The position numbers were made by a program, and so were the translations under genes. DNA of 64,000 bases from CAYUWH01 sp964448615 (GTDB lineage Bacteria; Patescibacteriota; Gracilibacteria; Peribacterales; Peribacteraceae), in NCBI GenBank assembly GCA_964448615.1, contig CAYUWH010000003.1, forward strand, positions 8,501-72,500. The letters run 5' to 3'. Shown in pieces: positions 8,662 to 17,437 of this stretch. Below the pieces are notes generated by a model that worked only from the letters and a program-made list of their open reading frames with translations, did not search any database and was not told the DNA's origin. Each line of letters begins with the position of its first letter. The stretch's first letter is position 1.

Positions 8662-9183
8662 ATGATCGAAGTCCGAAACGGCCGGTCCGTGCCTACGGTC
8701 ATTCAGGCAGGAGACACCATGATCTATTACTGGCGAGATCATCTGGTGAAGTTCTGCCGCGATGGCTGTGCTCTGGAGTACGGCAGCCACGATGACAAGC
8801 ATCCGCTCGAACTCGAGACCATGCAGCAGTTCGTGCAGCTCTGTGCGCTGGTGGCCGGCACGCGCGAGCTGGGATTCGGAGAGATGGATATCAGTCTCTC
8901 GTCGGATCTGTGGCGCTGCACCTTTACGGCGTCCATGCTGAGTCCCGAGGTGCTGGCACTGCAAGTGGGTGACATCATCCGCTTCTCGCCGGGGGGCGTT
9001 ATCGAAGTGTATCGCAGCCCCAAGATCTACACGCTGCGCGTGACGGAAGGCATGCCAGGATCTGCGGAGAACTGTCAGTTTCTCGCGAAGATCCTCGCGG
9101 AGGCCAATCTTCTCGATCTGGGGGATTGTAAGATTTCCCTGGAAGAGAAGTCGTTTTCGTTCGAGTTCCTGCCGCGTCTGTAA
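8662..9183 (+). CDS. Hypothetical protein, SD-led with own terminator
   Basis: A 173-residue soluble protein I do not recognise. It is mixed alpha/beta, acidic, with Cys at about 33, 37 and 51 and no membrane segment or signal peptide. The coding direction is set by three features: a GGGGGAG Shine-Dalgarno 6 nt before ATG, a promoter upstream, and an intrinsic terminator 20 bp after the stop. It is therefore a single-gene unit. Its strong ribosome-binding site contrasts with the neighbouring leaderless genes, a trait shared with other hypothetical genes at 49689, 57021 and 63075. Confidence 0.75.
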   Translation: MIEVRNGRSVPTVIQAGDTMIYYWRDHLVKFCRDGCALEYGSHDDKHPLELETMQQFVQLCALVAGTRELGFGEMDISLSSDLWRCTFTASMLSPEVLALQVGDIIRFSPGGVIEVYRSPKIYTLRVTEGMPGSAENCQFLAKILAEANLLDLGDCKISLEEKSFSFEFLPRL

Positions 9184-9202
9184 GCGGCACACGTCTCATT
9201 AT

Positions 9203-9232
9203 CCTGTCTGCCTTAGGTGGACAGGGTTTTTT
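9203..9232 (+). terminator. Intrinsic terminator
   Basis: A 10-bp stem starting CCTGTC and ending GACAGG with two central G-T wobbles and a TTA loop, followed by GTTTTTT. It ends the 8662-9183 transcript. Confidence 0.9.
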
Positions 9233-9241
9233 GCAATCGAA

Positions 9242-9316
9242 TGGAGCCGCCCATGGGAATTGAACCCACGACCCCGTCCTTACCATGGACGTGCTCTACC
9301 ACTGAGCTAGGGCGGC
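9242..9316 (-). tRNA. tRNA-Thr (anticodon GGT)
   Basis: A complete 75-nt cloverleaf on the minus strand: acceptor GCCGCCC/GGGCGGC, D-arm GCTCAGTGGTAGAGC, anticodon stem CGTCC/GGACG with loop ATGGTAA (anticodon GGT, reading ACC/ACU), T-arm GTGGG-TTCAATT-CCCAT, discriminator T and an encoded CCA. It lies between the terminator at 9203-9232 and sufU. Confidence 0.96.
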
Positions 9317-9372
9317 ATGTTTCGTTTATGGAAAGGCAGTCTAAATGGGCGATCTTCCGGCTACAAGCCATT

Positions 9373-9789
9373 TTATTCCTCTTCAGCGGATTCCAACGTT
9401 TCTCGCCAAAGTTGTAAAGGCTTGCCTTCTAACGTGCGCAATGCGTTTTTGAGCGTATGAAGCGCGAGCAGAGCGCACTTGATGCGGCGCGGTCCGATGG
9501 GAACGCCGAGCAGCGCAAGGATGTGATCTCGGTCGAGTGCGGCCGCTTGCGCCACGGTCAGGCCCAGCAGTCCTTCCGCGAGCATCGACATTCCGGCTTG
9601 GCTGATGGCACACCCTTCTCCTTCCCAGGCGACTTCCTGGATCACCTCGTTTTCCATGCGCAGAGACAATGCGAGCGCATCGCCGCAGCTCGGATTTTTT
9701 TCGCCGTGCGTCACGGTTGCCTCCGCAATGGTGCCTTTATGGCGCGGAGTGCGATAGTGATCGAGGATGTTCTCGGCGTAGAGATCCAT
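9373..9789 (-). CDS. sufU: SufU-type iron-sulfur cluster scaffold/sulfurtransferase
   Basis: The 138-residue protein begins MDLYAENILDHYRTPRHKG, typical of SufU. It has the conserved metal ligands C35 (NPSCGD, with D37), C60 (GEGCAIS) and C105 (RIKCALL). In the SUF system SufU binds Zn and accepts sulfur from SufS. An upstream in-frame ATG at 9846 would add 19 residues encoded by the palindromic element E2, which I take as non-coding. It follows sufS in the same direction with about 97 bp between them. SufB, SufC and SufD are not in the window. Confidence 0.92.
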   Translation of the reverse strand: MDLYAENILDHYRTPRHKGTIAEATVTHGEKNPSCGDALALSLRMENEVIQEVAWEGEGCAISQAGMSMLAEGLLGLTVAQAAALDRDHILALLGVPIGPRRIKCALLALHTLKNALRTLEGKPLQLWRETLESAEEE

Positions 9790-9796
9790 ATGGCGT

Positions 9797-9882
9797 GTAC
9801 TGGTATACTCGTTACTCGAATACTCGTGCAAAATTTTACGGGTCACGCACGAGTATACGAGTATACCAGTAACGAGTATACG
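9797..9882. repeat. Microrepeat palindrome E2 (GTATACTCG type)
   Basis: Arms at about 9798-9829 and 9847-9880 are built of reiterated ACTCG/GTATACTCG units and are imperfect inverse complements. The element fills most of the sufS-sufU intergenic space, so it would lie inside the sufS-sufU transcript as a hairpin. Confidence 0.75.
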
Positions 9883-9886
9883 ACCC

Positions 9887-11110
9887 TTAAATCTTCAGTT
9901 TTTTCTGCACTCCATTCAACACTTCTCCCAACTTCCGAATCTCCTCCTCCGTCGTATACATCCCAAGCGACACGCGCACCGATGCAGGAATGCCGAGTGT
10001 TTGATGCAGAATCTGTGCACAGTGTTGTCCGGCGCGCACGCAAATATTCTGGGATCCGAGTAGCTCGGCGATATCGTGAGGATGCGCCCCTTTCATGGTG
10101 AAGCTGATGCATCCGCGGCGATCCTCAGGGTCTATGTTTCCAAGGATGGTAATGCCGGGAAGCGAGGCAAGTGTTTCATGAAGAACACGCATCAGTTGTT
10201 GTTCATGTGCGAGGCGATCATGCCACGAGTAGTGCGCGGCCCATTCCAGCGCCGCTGCCAGGCCGATGGCTCCGGAGATCGGTTGCGTACCTGCTTCGAA
10301 GCGCTGTGGGGGATCGGCTGGTGCAAATCCATTGATAGTTACATCGCGGATCATGCCGCCTCCGCCCAAAAACGGCGGCATCGCTTCGAGTAATTGACGT
10401 TTGGCATAGAGCACGCCGATGCCGTCTGGCCCGTAGAGTTTGTGTCCGGAGAATGCGAGAAATTCACAGTCGAGATGCGCCACGTTCATTTCGTCGTGTG
10501 CTGCGAGTTGAGACGCATCAATAAGAACGGCTGCTCCTCGGTCATGCGCCTGCATGATCAAATGTTCCAATGGCTGACGGACGCCGATCACATTGCTCAA
10601 GCCCGTGAGCGCGCAAAGTTTGACGGGATGTTCGTGTAGCAATTGTTGTAGATGCGCTTGGGAAATCGTCCCATCGTGGTCCATGCGGATCCATGCGATG
10701 CGTACGTTTTTTTCCTCCGCAAGTTGCAGCCACGGAATGACGTTGCTGTGGTGTTCGAGTTCTGAGAGCAGGACCACGTCGCCTTCGTGCAGCATGCATC
10801 GCCCCCATGCATGGGCGACGAGATTGATCGCTTCGGTGGCGTTTTTCGTAAAGACAATCTCATCCGTGTGCTTCGCATGCAGAAACCTTGCAACGGTTTT
10901 TCGCGCCGCTTCGAAACGCTCCGTCGCTTTTTCCGCGAGCGGGTGCATGGAGCGGTGCGCTCCTCCGACGGATGTTTCGTAAAATTCCCGCATCGCCTCA
11001 AGAACAGCGTCCGGCTTCTGGCTGGTTGCGGCGCTGTCGAGATACGCCAGTTCCGGCTCGCGCCTGAAGAGGGGAAATTGGCCTCGGATGGAGGAGAGAG
11101 GGGTGGTCAT
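9887..11110 (-). CDS. sufS: Cysteine desulfurase SufS
   Basis: A 407-residue PLP enzyme of aminotransferase class V. The PLP lysine is K224 in SGHKLYGPDGIG. H121 in ELEHHSN stacks on the cofactor. The catalytic persulfide Cys is C364 in RAGQHCAQ, within the tight loop characteristic of group II (SufS) desulfurases. It removes sulfur from cysteine and passes it to SufU, encoded next on the same strand. It starts 51 bp from the divergent membrane glycosyltransferase gene. Confidence 0.95.
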   Translation of the reverse strand: MTTPLSSIRGQFPLFRREPELAYLDSAATSQKPDAVLEAMREFYETSVGGAHRSMHPLAEKATERFEAARKTVARFLHAKHTDEIVFTKNATEAINLVAHAWGRCMLHEGDVVLLSELEHHSNVIPWLQLAEEKNVRIAWIRMDHDGTISQAHLQQLLHEHPVKLCALTGLSNVIGVRQPLEHLIMQAHDRGAAVLIDASQLAAHDEMNVAHLDCEFLAFSGHKLYGPDGIGVLYAKRQLLEAMPPFLGGGGMIRDVTINGFAPADPPQRFEAGTQPISGAIGLAAALEWAAHYSWHDRLAHEQQLMRVLHETLASLPGITILGNIDPEDRRGCISFTMKGAHPHDIAELLGSQNICVRAGQHCAQILHQTLGIPASVRVSLGMYTTEEEIRKLGEVLNGVQKKLKI

Positions 11111-11161
11111 GCGGAGGAATCAGCTTACCCCAACTACGTGCTGCTGGTACACTATGGCATC

Positions 11162-14029
11162 ATGACACCCTCTATTGCGCGTTTTCTCCGTATCGCTTTC
11201 CTGGCTGGCCTGCTGACATGGGGCATTTATGCCACCTTGATCTACTTCGCAATACCCGTGCATCAGACGGTATTGGTGGCCGATTCCCAGCGTACAGGCA
11301 TTGCAGAAGCGTGTGCGCAGTATGGTCTTCTTTGTCAGGGATGGCTTGCATTGATTCCTTCCATAACACATACCATTAGCCGTGCAGGGCCATTTGCGTG
11401 GTATTTGATTCTCTCGCTCTTGGCAGCGGCCACGTATCTCTTCGTGCAGTTCATGAATCGCGGGGATTGGCGCCTGTCTATCCGGCTTACGCCGCTCAAG
11501 CTGATTGGCATCTTTTTTGCATCGATCTGGCTCATGTTTACGGTGCTGACGTTTTCCGGAGGGGATCAGCCCCTCTATCGCATGGTTGAGCCATCTCTCA
11601 CGGTCTATCCCAACATCGGAGAGCAAGCGCTGGCCGGCCTTCAGCAAAATTTTGCCTCATTGCAGAGCAAGAATTGTTTAACCGAAGTCGGCGTGTCGGC
11701 GGCGGGGGGGAAGGTCTTCGACATGAAGATGTCATGTATTCAGGGTGCGTTTTTCCGATTGGGTGTCACGCAATTCCTGTTCATCTTCTTCATCTTGTTT
11801 GATCTGCTGGTGTTCGGGTCATTGCTGCTGAAATTCCTGCGGCGTCCGCAAGTCTCCTTGATGATGGAAGCGATGTTGAGCGTGGGCCTCGGCGCGTGCG
11901 CGATGATCGCGATTCTCTGGGCACTCGCGGCGATGGGGGTGTATACGCAATTGGCAGGCTGGGCGTTGGTGCTGCTGATTCCGGCATTGTGTTACCAACA
12001 GGCATGGTACTGGATTCAGAAAGGACTTCATCATGAATGGACCTTCGAAGATACGCTGTATGGCGGCATGACCGCTATCGCATGGTTGTTGATCAGTTAT
12101 CTTGCACTCAATTTCCTCAGCGTGGTGCGTCCGTTCCCCATCGGATGGGATGATCTTGGCCGTTATTTGAACCAGCCACGCTTGCTCGTGAGCTATGCAG
12201 AGGCGATCCCCACCATGGCGGCGTTCTATTGGGAATACATGACGTCGCTCGGGTTCTTGTTATTCGGGTATGACAGCGTGTTCGGCGCCACCGCTTCAAT
12301 GATGATCAACTGGATGGCGGGCTTGCTCGCGGTGCTTGTGACGTTTGTCTTCGGGCGCACGTACATGGGCAAAGGTGCGGGCATGCTCTCGGCGCTCGTG
12401 TACTACACGCTGCCGATGGTCGGACACTTCTCGTTCGCCGACATGAAGATCGATAACGCGATGTACTTCATGGGAGCGCTGACCATTCTGGCATATTTTG
12501 ATTTCCTGTTTCCACGGATTTCCTCGGAACAGGAAGGGCATGAATTGTCGGAAGCCGCTCCTGCCACATTCCGCGAACGGTTGGGATGGATGATTCTTGC
12601 CGGCGTGTTCGCCAGTTTTGCGTTCGCCCTCAAGCCGACCGCCATCATCGTGATCATGGCGATGCTCGCAGCGCTCTTCGGCGCTTCGGTGCACTGGACC
12701 GCGTTCGTCGGTGCCGCGCTCTTCGCGTGGGGGTACTACACCAAGATCGATCGCTTCAATGTCGCGGAAGTCGGTCGCAGAGTATTTGGCGATGCGCAGA
12801 TATTCGACCGCGTGACGGTCACGGGCATTTTCATGGTGACGGGCTTGGCATTCCTCGGATACGCATTCTGGAAGTATCGTGCAGCATTCATCAAGACGTT
12901 GATCGCCGCCGGATTGTTCATGGCCAGCTTCGCGGTGTGCATGCTGCCATGGATCACCTACAACAACATTTCCTACGGCAACGTCGTTCCAAGTTTGGTC
13001 TTCACTTCCGCCAATCATTACACGCCGAACTTCGTGATGGACGGTTCCGTGACCGTATCCAACGATCCCAAGCTCCGCGTGCTTCCTGAGCATCTCAAGA
13101 TCGATCCGAATGCGGATGTGTGCAAGGGGACCGCCAAAGAAGAAGAGATCGATCGTTACTGGGGTTATGACCATCACGGTTGGAAGCACTATCTCACGCT
13201 GCCCTGGAGAGCGGTGATGAATATTGATGCTGCGGGCTACTACGTCACGCTTGTGCCGGGATTGTTGCTGTTCCCGCTTCTGCTTTTGATGCCGGCGTTT
13301 TGGTCGAGAAGGGGAAGGTGGATGCGATGGCTCTTCGTGGCCACGCTCTTCATGTTGATTCAGTGGGTCTTCTTCGCGAACGGCATCATCTGGTACGGAC
13401 TCGGCATGTTCTTCGGCTTTGCGGTGGCGCTCGAGTTCCTCTTTGCGAAAGATCCGGACCAACACGATTCGGCGAAGGGAGATCAAAAGTTGGGAACGGC
13501 AGCGCGCGTATTGTGCGGTATTCTTATCTTCTGCTCCTTTATAACAGCATTCGGGCATCGTTTCTGGCAGTTTGAGCAACAGCGAAACATGCTGGAATAT
13601 CCGATGGGCAAAATAACCGCCGAAGCCATGCGTCTTCGTACAGTTCCATATTACGACGATATCCGCCAAGTGGTGATGGATCGATTCGCGAATATGCCGG
13701 ACCGTCCGTATGTGTTCCGCATGGGAACATTCATTCCCTACTTCATTCCGCGCAATCTCGAAGTGCTTCCTGTCGCCGATAACCAGCTAACGTTCTTCAA
13801 CTGTCTGAATCAGGGTGATGATCCGGCCGTGATCACGCAGCGCCTGAAAGCGCTCGGCTTCAATAGCATCATTTTCGATACGAACACCGCGACGATCGAG
13901 CAGAATCTGGAGGGAACGTTGCATAAGAAGGTAGAGCGATTCGTCGATTACGTGAACGATCCCCGCAGCGGTTTACAGGTGAAAATCTTCGATCCGGAAG
14001 CCGGTCTTGCGTTCATTATTATTCCATGA
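11162..14029 (+). CDS. GT-C-like polytopic membrane protein
   Basis: About 955 residues with many hydrophobic segments across the first three quarters and a soluble C-terminal region of roughly 150 residues. A periplasmic-type loop GWDDLGRYLNQP, just after a transmembrane helix, carries the acidic pair expected of GT-C glycosyltransferases using polyprenyl-phosphate sugars. The start is ATG at 11162; the reading frame is open 375 bp further upstream, but only over the sufS antisense, so that extension is rejected. A CACTAT/TACACT -10-like box lies just upstream. It overlaps the next gene by ATGA. The exact sugar and family (GT39/GT83-like) are unresolved. Confidence 0.8.
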   Translation: MTPSIARFLRIAFLAGLLTWGIYATLIYFAIPVHQTVLVADSQRTGIAEACAQYGLLCQGWLALIPSITHTISRAGPFAWYLILSLLAAATYLFVQFMNRGDWRLSIRLTPLKLIGIFFASIWLMFTVLTFSGGDQPLYRMVEPSLTVYPNIGEQALAGLQQNFASLQSKNCLTEVGVSAAGGKVFDMKMSCIQGAFFRLGVTQFLFIFFILFDLLVFGSLLLKFLRRPQVSLMMEAMLSVGLGACAMIAILWALAAMGVYTQLAGWALVLLIPALCYQQAWYWIQKGLHHEWTFEDTLYGGMTAIAWLLISYLALNFLSVVRPFPIGWDDLGRYLNQPRLLVSYAEAIPTMAAFYWEYMTSLGFLLFGYDSVFGATASMMINWMAGLLAVLVTFVFGRTYMGKGAGMLSALVYYTLPMVGHFSFADMKIDNAMYFMGALTILAYFDFLFPRISSEQEGHELSEAAPATFRERLGWMILAGVFASFAFALKPTAIIVIMAMLAALFGASVHWTAFVGAALFAWGYYTKIDRFNVAEVGRRVFGDAQIFDRVTVTGIFMVTGLAFLGYAFWKYRAAFIKTLIAAGLFMASFAVCMLPWITYNNISYGNVVPSLVFTSANHYTPNFVMDGSVTVSNDPKLRVLPEHLKIDPNADVCKGTAKEEEIDRYWGYDHHGWKHYLTLPWRAVMNIDAAGYYVTLVPGLLLFPLLLLMPAFWSRRGRWMRWLFVATLFMLIQWVFFANGIIWYGLGMFFGFAVALEFLFAKDPDQHDSAKGDQKLGTAARVLCGILIFCSFITAFGHRFWQFEQQRNMLEYPMGKITAEAMRLRTVPYYDDIRQVVMDRFANMPDRPYVFRMGTFIPYFIPRNLEVLPVADNQLTFFNCLNQGDDPAVITQRLKALGFNSIIFDTNTATIEQNLEGTLHKKVERFVDYVNDPRSGLQVKIFDPEAGLAFIIIP

Positions 14030-14799
14030 CGAAGAGTCCGACGATACCGATGAGTCCGACGAGTCCGAGGAATGGCAGCTTATCCTCGGATTCTTCGGCT
14101 TCCTCGGCCTCCTCCGTTATTGCAGTCATTCCTGCGTTTAACGAAGCCACTCGTATCACAGCTGTCGTGCAGGATGCGCTCAAGCATGTCGCAACGGTGA
14201 TCGTCGTCGACGATGGATCAAGTGATGCCACAGGGGATGTCGCAGAGGCTGCCGGTGCGTTCGTGGTGCGTCATCCCAATAACAGCGGGGCCGGAGCAGC
14301 AACCATGACGGGACTCGAAGCAGCGCGTCAGATGGGCGCGAGGGTGGTGGTGACGCTCGATGCCGACGAGCAGCATGATACAAACGACATTCCGGCGCTG
14401 CTTGCGCCGATTCTTGCCGGCGAAGCGGATATCGTATTTGCCAATCGGTTTGCACCCGGAGATAAAACGCATAAGCCGCGCAACAAGATCCCGTTTATTC
14501 GCCGTGTATTCAACGGCATCGGAAATATCGTGACGTTGCTGGCGACCGGGCTTTGGGTGAGCGACAGTCAGTGCGGCTTCAAGGCATTCGGTCCTCAGGC
14601 ACTCAAAGAAATCGATCTCAAAATGAGCGGTTTTGAGTTCTGCACCGAGATCGTGCGCGAAGTAGTTCAACATCGCTGGCGGATGCGCCAAGTGCCCAGC
14701 AAAGTGCGTTATAGCGCCTATACGCTCGCAAAGGGCCAGTCCTTTGCAAACGGCGTACGCACGGCCTTTAAAATTCTGCTACGATCCTTCTTGCGATGA
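14026..14799 (+). CDS. GT2 glycosyltransferase (dolichol-phosphate mannosyltransferase-like)
   Basis: A 257-residue GT-A fold enzyme: VIPAFNEATR, VDDGSSDAT, the DXD-like TLDADEQHD, and SDSQCGFKAF near the acceptor site. Such enzymes transfer a sugar from a nucleotide donor to polyprenyl phosphate, feeding GT-C enzymes like its upstream neighbour. The ATGA overlap with both flanking genes indicates translational coupling. The first 30 residues (mostly Ser, Pro, Ala, Thr) are low-complexity and are encoded by palindromic element E3, so they are probably not functional. Confidence 0.9.
   Translation: MTKSPTIPMSPTSPRNGSLSSDSSASSASSVIAVIPAFNEATRITAVVQDALKHVATVIVVDDGSSDATGDVAEAAGAFVVRHPNNSGAGAATMTGLEAARQMGARVVVTLDADEQHDTNDIPALLAPILAGEADIVFANRFAPGDKTHKPRNKIPFIRRVFNGIGNIVTLLATGLWVSDSQCGFKAFGPQALKEIDLKMSGFEFCTEIVREVVQHRWRMRQVPSKVRYSAYTLAKGQSFANGVRTAFKILLRSFLR
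14032..14122. repeat. Microrepeat palindrome E3 (GAGTCCGACGA type), inside coding sequence
   Basis: Left-arm units AGTCCGACGA and GAGTCCGAGGA (about 14032-14075) face right-arm units TCCTCGGATTCTTCGG and TCCTCGGCCTCC (about 14093-14122). The element lies in the 5' end of the GT2 gene, where it encodes a Ser-rich extension. Confidence 0.7.
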
Positions 14800-15203
14800 A
14801 TCTTACGCCCTACCAAATCGTCGTGCCTCTCGTTGCCATTATTGCGGTGCTCTACGCGTGGAGTTTGATGATGCGCAAGAAAAAGACGGTGTGGGAGGTG
14901 ATTTTGTGGACGTTGTTCTGGGGTGTCATTGCGCTTATTGCGTTGCGCCCGGCGTTATTGGCATATCTCACGCTCGTTACCGGTATTAAGAATCAGGAGA
15001 ATGCGGTTCTCTTCACGGGAGTCGGCATTCTGTTTTTCATCGTCTTCTATTTGATCATCCGCATCGAGGAATTACAGCAACGACAAAGCAAAATCGTCCG
15101 GTCGATCGCGTTGCGCGATGCCGGATTGAAAGAGGAGTCTAAAGAAACCGATGAGTCCGAAGAGTCCGAGGAAAGATTGAATACCGATGTCAGATCACAA
15201 TAA
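14796..15203 (+). CDS. DUF2304 membrane protein
   Basis: This 135-residue protein has three hydrophobic helices (about 8-25, 33-58, 65-90), then a charged helix IRIEELQQRQSKIVRSIAL. That layout is typical of DUF2304, which is usually encoded directly after a GT2 polyprenyl-phosphate glycosyltransferase, as here (ATGA overlap), and may help present the lipid carrier. The acidic, Ser/Glu-rich tail (ESKETDESEESEE) is encoded by the left arm of palindromic element E4 and looks like a late addition. Confidence 0.8.
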   Translation: MNLTPYQIVVPLVAIIAVLYAWSLMMRKKKTVWEVILWTLFWGVIALIALRPALLAYLTLVTGIKNQENAVLFTGVGILFFIVFYLIIRIEELQQRQSKIVRSIALRDAGLKEESKETDESEESEERLNTDVRSQ

Positions 15204-15258
15204 GTTTTTCTTCGGACTCCTCGGTATCGTCGGACTCTTCGGACTCTTCGGATTCTTC
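15146..15258. repeat. Microrepeat palindrome E4 (GAGTCCGAAGA type)
   Basis: Left-arm units GATGAGTCCGAAGAGTCCGA (about 15150-15172) face right-arm units CTTCGGACTCCTCGG and CGGACTCTTCGG (about 15207-15255). The unit is nearly the same as in E3, 1.1 kb upstream. It bridges the end of the DUF2304 gene and the start of the next glycosyltransferase. Confidence 0.75.
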
Positions 15259-15260
15259 TT

Positions 15261-16373
15261 ATGCAAACCATTCTTCTCATTAGTCCGTACTGGAAAGAGC
15301 AGCATCGGTGGATGGTGAGCAGCGTAAAACTCGCAGAGCTGTGGCAACGATTGGGATACCGAGTTGTGGTCGCCTGTATGGGAAACGCGGGCATTGAAGA
15401 AGTTTCTCCGACACTCAAAATTTACCGTAAAAAAGATTGGTTTATCCCGGATCCCTGGAACTACGGGATCGCATTCGGCTTTACGGGTTTCGTGCGTCGC
15501 ATTATCCGGGAAGAAAAGCCTGATCTGATGATCTGCAATAAGGTGCTGTTCTGGACATCGCTGAGCGTGATTCTCTTGAGAATGACAGGCCGCAAAGTCT
15601 TGCTGCTGACAGATGCATTGGTCGGTATTACATGGTGGCCGCGCGGGAAAATTCCACAGATGTGCGCCGCGATCTATGCACGCACGCTCGGATGGCTGGT
15701 GTTGTTGTGTGCGCAGAGAGTTATCTTCTTTCATCCTCAGCCGGAGAACGTGTTGCGTTCGCTGGGCATCGCTGCGAAGTCGCAGGTAATTCCCACGGGT
15801 ATCGATCCCGCGCCATATCTTCTTGAGCGTCCCAATCATCATCCGCAAGTGACGGTGACCTATGTCGGACGATTGGAATCCGTCAAAGGCGTTGATGATT
15901 TCCTGGCCGCGCTTCATCCGCTCTTGCCGCACTATCCGTATCTCAAAGTGCAGGTTGTGGGATGGCATGCTGCAGGACATCCGTTATTGCACGGCTATGC
16001 AGGCATCGAATTCCTCGGTTTGCGCGAGGATATTCCCTCGATTCTGCGCGAAACGGATATCTTCGTCTTGCCAAGCCACAGCGAAGGATTGAGCAATGCC
16101 CTTATGGAAGCGATGTCGAGCGCGTGCGCGTGCATCGCGAGCGATACGGGCGGCAATGCCTTCCTCATTCAAAACGGTGTTTCCGGATTCCTCTTTCCGC
16201 CTGGTGATCGCGAAGCATTACGATCGCATGTTGAACGTTTGTTGAAAGATCCTTCCAAGATGAAGTCTCTCGGGGAAGCGGCGCGACGGAGAATCCAAAC
16301 CGAATTCAGTTGGGAAGTGGTCGGGCAAAAATATCGTCACCTGTTTCAAGAAGCATTCGCGCACGCAGCATGA
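15261..16373 (+). CDS. GT4 family glycosyltransferase
   Basis: A 370-residue GT-B enzyme. The C-terminal donor domain shows VTYVGRLESVKGVDDF and the E-x7-E motif in SHSEGLSNALMEAM, with a GGNA segment binding the nucleotide phosphate. It would add a hexose or similar sugar from an NDP-sugar to the growing lipid-linked glycan at the cytoplasmic face. Its ATG is immediately after palindromic element E4, and its stop overlaps the next GT4 gene (ATGA). Confidence 0.92.
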   Translation: MQTILLISPYWKEQHRWMVSSVKLAELWQRLGYRVVVACMGNAGIEEVSPTLKIYRKKDWFIPDPWNYGIAFGFTGFVRRIIREEKPDLMICNKVLFWTSLSVILLRMTGRKVLLLTDALVGITWWPRGKIPQMCAAIYARTLGWLVLLCAQRVIFFHPQPENVLRSLGIAAKSQVIPTGIDPAPYLLERPNHHPQVTVTYVGRLESVKGVDDFLAALHPLLPHYPYLKVQVVGWHAAGHPLLHGYAGIEFLGLREDIPSILRETDIFVLPSHSEGLSNALMEAMSSACACIASDTGGNAFLIQNGVSGFLFPPGDREALRSHVERLLKDPSKMKSLGEAARRRIQTEFSWEVVGQKYRHLFQEAFAHAA

Positions 16374-17437
16374 AGCCAACAGTGGTTGTGTTGTCGGCGT
16401 TTACAACTCCCTTCCGCAGCGGGGCGGAAGCATGCGCGGAGGAGGTGAGTGCATTCCTGCAGCATGACTATGACACCACGATCGTCACTGCGCGGTTGAG
16501 ACGCGGTCTTCCTGTTGAGGACCGTCTTGCAAGCGGCGTGCGCGTGGTGCGCGTGGGATTTGGATTCGGGTTTGATAAATGGCTGTTTCCGTTCCTGGGC
16601 GCGTTTGCGGTGCGTAGAATGAAGCCGATGATCGTGCACGCCGTCCTCGAATCATTCGCGGGCATGGCATTGGTGTTGTGTGCGCGTATCGCTCCGAGGA
16701 GTAAGCGCATGCTGACCTGTCAGAGCACGAATACTTCGTTGCTTCTCAAGCCGATGCATCGCTGCGCGGATGTGATTACGGCAATCAGTTCGCCGCTCGT
16801 CGCGCGTGCCGAGGAATTCGGGAGAATGGATGCATGTTTGATTCCGAATGGTGTTCATACAAAGGCGTTTCATGAAGCACGCAAACACATAAAGGCCGTA
16901 CCGGGGCGCATTCTGTTTGTCGGGCGCTTGGAGCCCATGAAAGGCGTGGACACGTTGTTGGGGGCGTTTGCTCTTCTCCAGGATAAAACATTGCATCTGC
17001 GCATTGTCGGTACGGGATCGCAATTTCCGATGTTGGAGCGTCTTGCCAAGAAATTGGGGACCGCCGATCGCGTGACGTTTGCGGGCAGGGTTCCTCCAGA
17101 GAAGATTGCGGAAGAATATGCCGCCGCGGAACTATTCTGTGCCTTGTCGCGCAGCGAAGCACTGGGCAATGTCTTCCTTGAAGCGCAGGCTGCCGGATGT
17201 GCAGTGGTCGGCACGGGCATCGGCGGAATTCCCGATGTGGTGAAGAACGGTGAGACGGGCTTGCTAGTCCGTTGTGACGATCCCGCGGGAGCTGCTGATG
17301 CAATCATGCGCATTCGTTCTGACAGCAAGCATACGGCGTACATGAGAGAAAAGGCGATGAAATTCGCGGAATCTTTCGAATGGTCCGCGATTGCGAAACG
17401 GTATGGCGAATTGTATGCGGGGTTACTGGGTTATTGA
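16370..17437 (+). CDS. GT4 family glycosyltransferase
   Basis: A 355-residue GT-B enzyme with FVGRLEPMKGVDTLLGA, HLRIVGTGSQ and the E-x7-E motif in SRSEALGNVFLEAQAAG, followed by GIGGIPDVV. The start is ATG at 16370, overlapping the preceding stop by 4 bp; a longer frame from 16310 only covers the upstream gene. Its 3' end overlaps the convergent rmlA gene by 7 bp. The acceptor and sugar are unknown. Confidence 0.92.
   Translation: MKPTVVVLSAFTTPFRSGAEACAEEVSAFLQHDYDTTIVTARLRRGLPVEDRLASGVRVVRVGFGFGFDKWLFPFLGAFAVRRMKPMIVHAVLESFAGMALVLCARIAPRSKRMLTCQSTNTSLLLKPMHRCADVITAISSPLVARAEEFGRMDACLIPNGVHTKAFHEARKHIKAVPGRILFVGRLEPMKGVDTLLGAFALLQDKTLHLRIVGTGSQFPMLERLAKKLGTADRVTFAGRVPPEKIAEEYAAAELFCALSRSEALGNVFLEAQAAGCAVVGTGIGGIPDVVKNGETGLLVRCDDPAGAADAIMRIRSDSKHTAYMREKAMKFAESFEWSAIAKRYGELYAGLLGY

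Noticed and set aside
10787..11161. N-terminal extension of the GT-C-like protein
   Set aside because: The extra 125 residues are antisense to sufS and not membrane-like; the first hydrophobic helix begins right after ATG 11162.
12296..13669. 457-codon minus-strand frame inside the GT-C-like gene
   Set aside because: The translation is dominated by His, Arg, Glu and Gln, typical of antisense to hydrophobic codons, and it has no ribosome-binding site.
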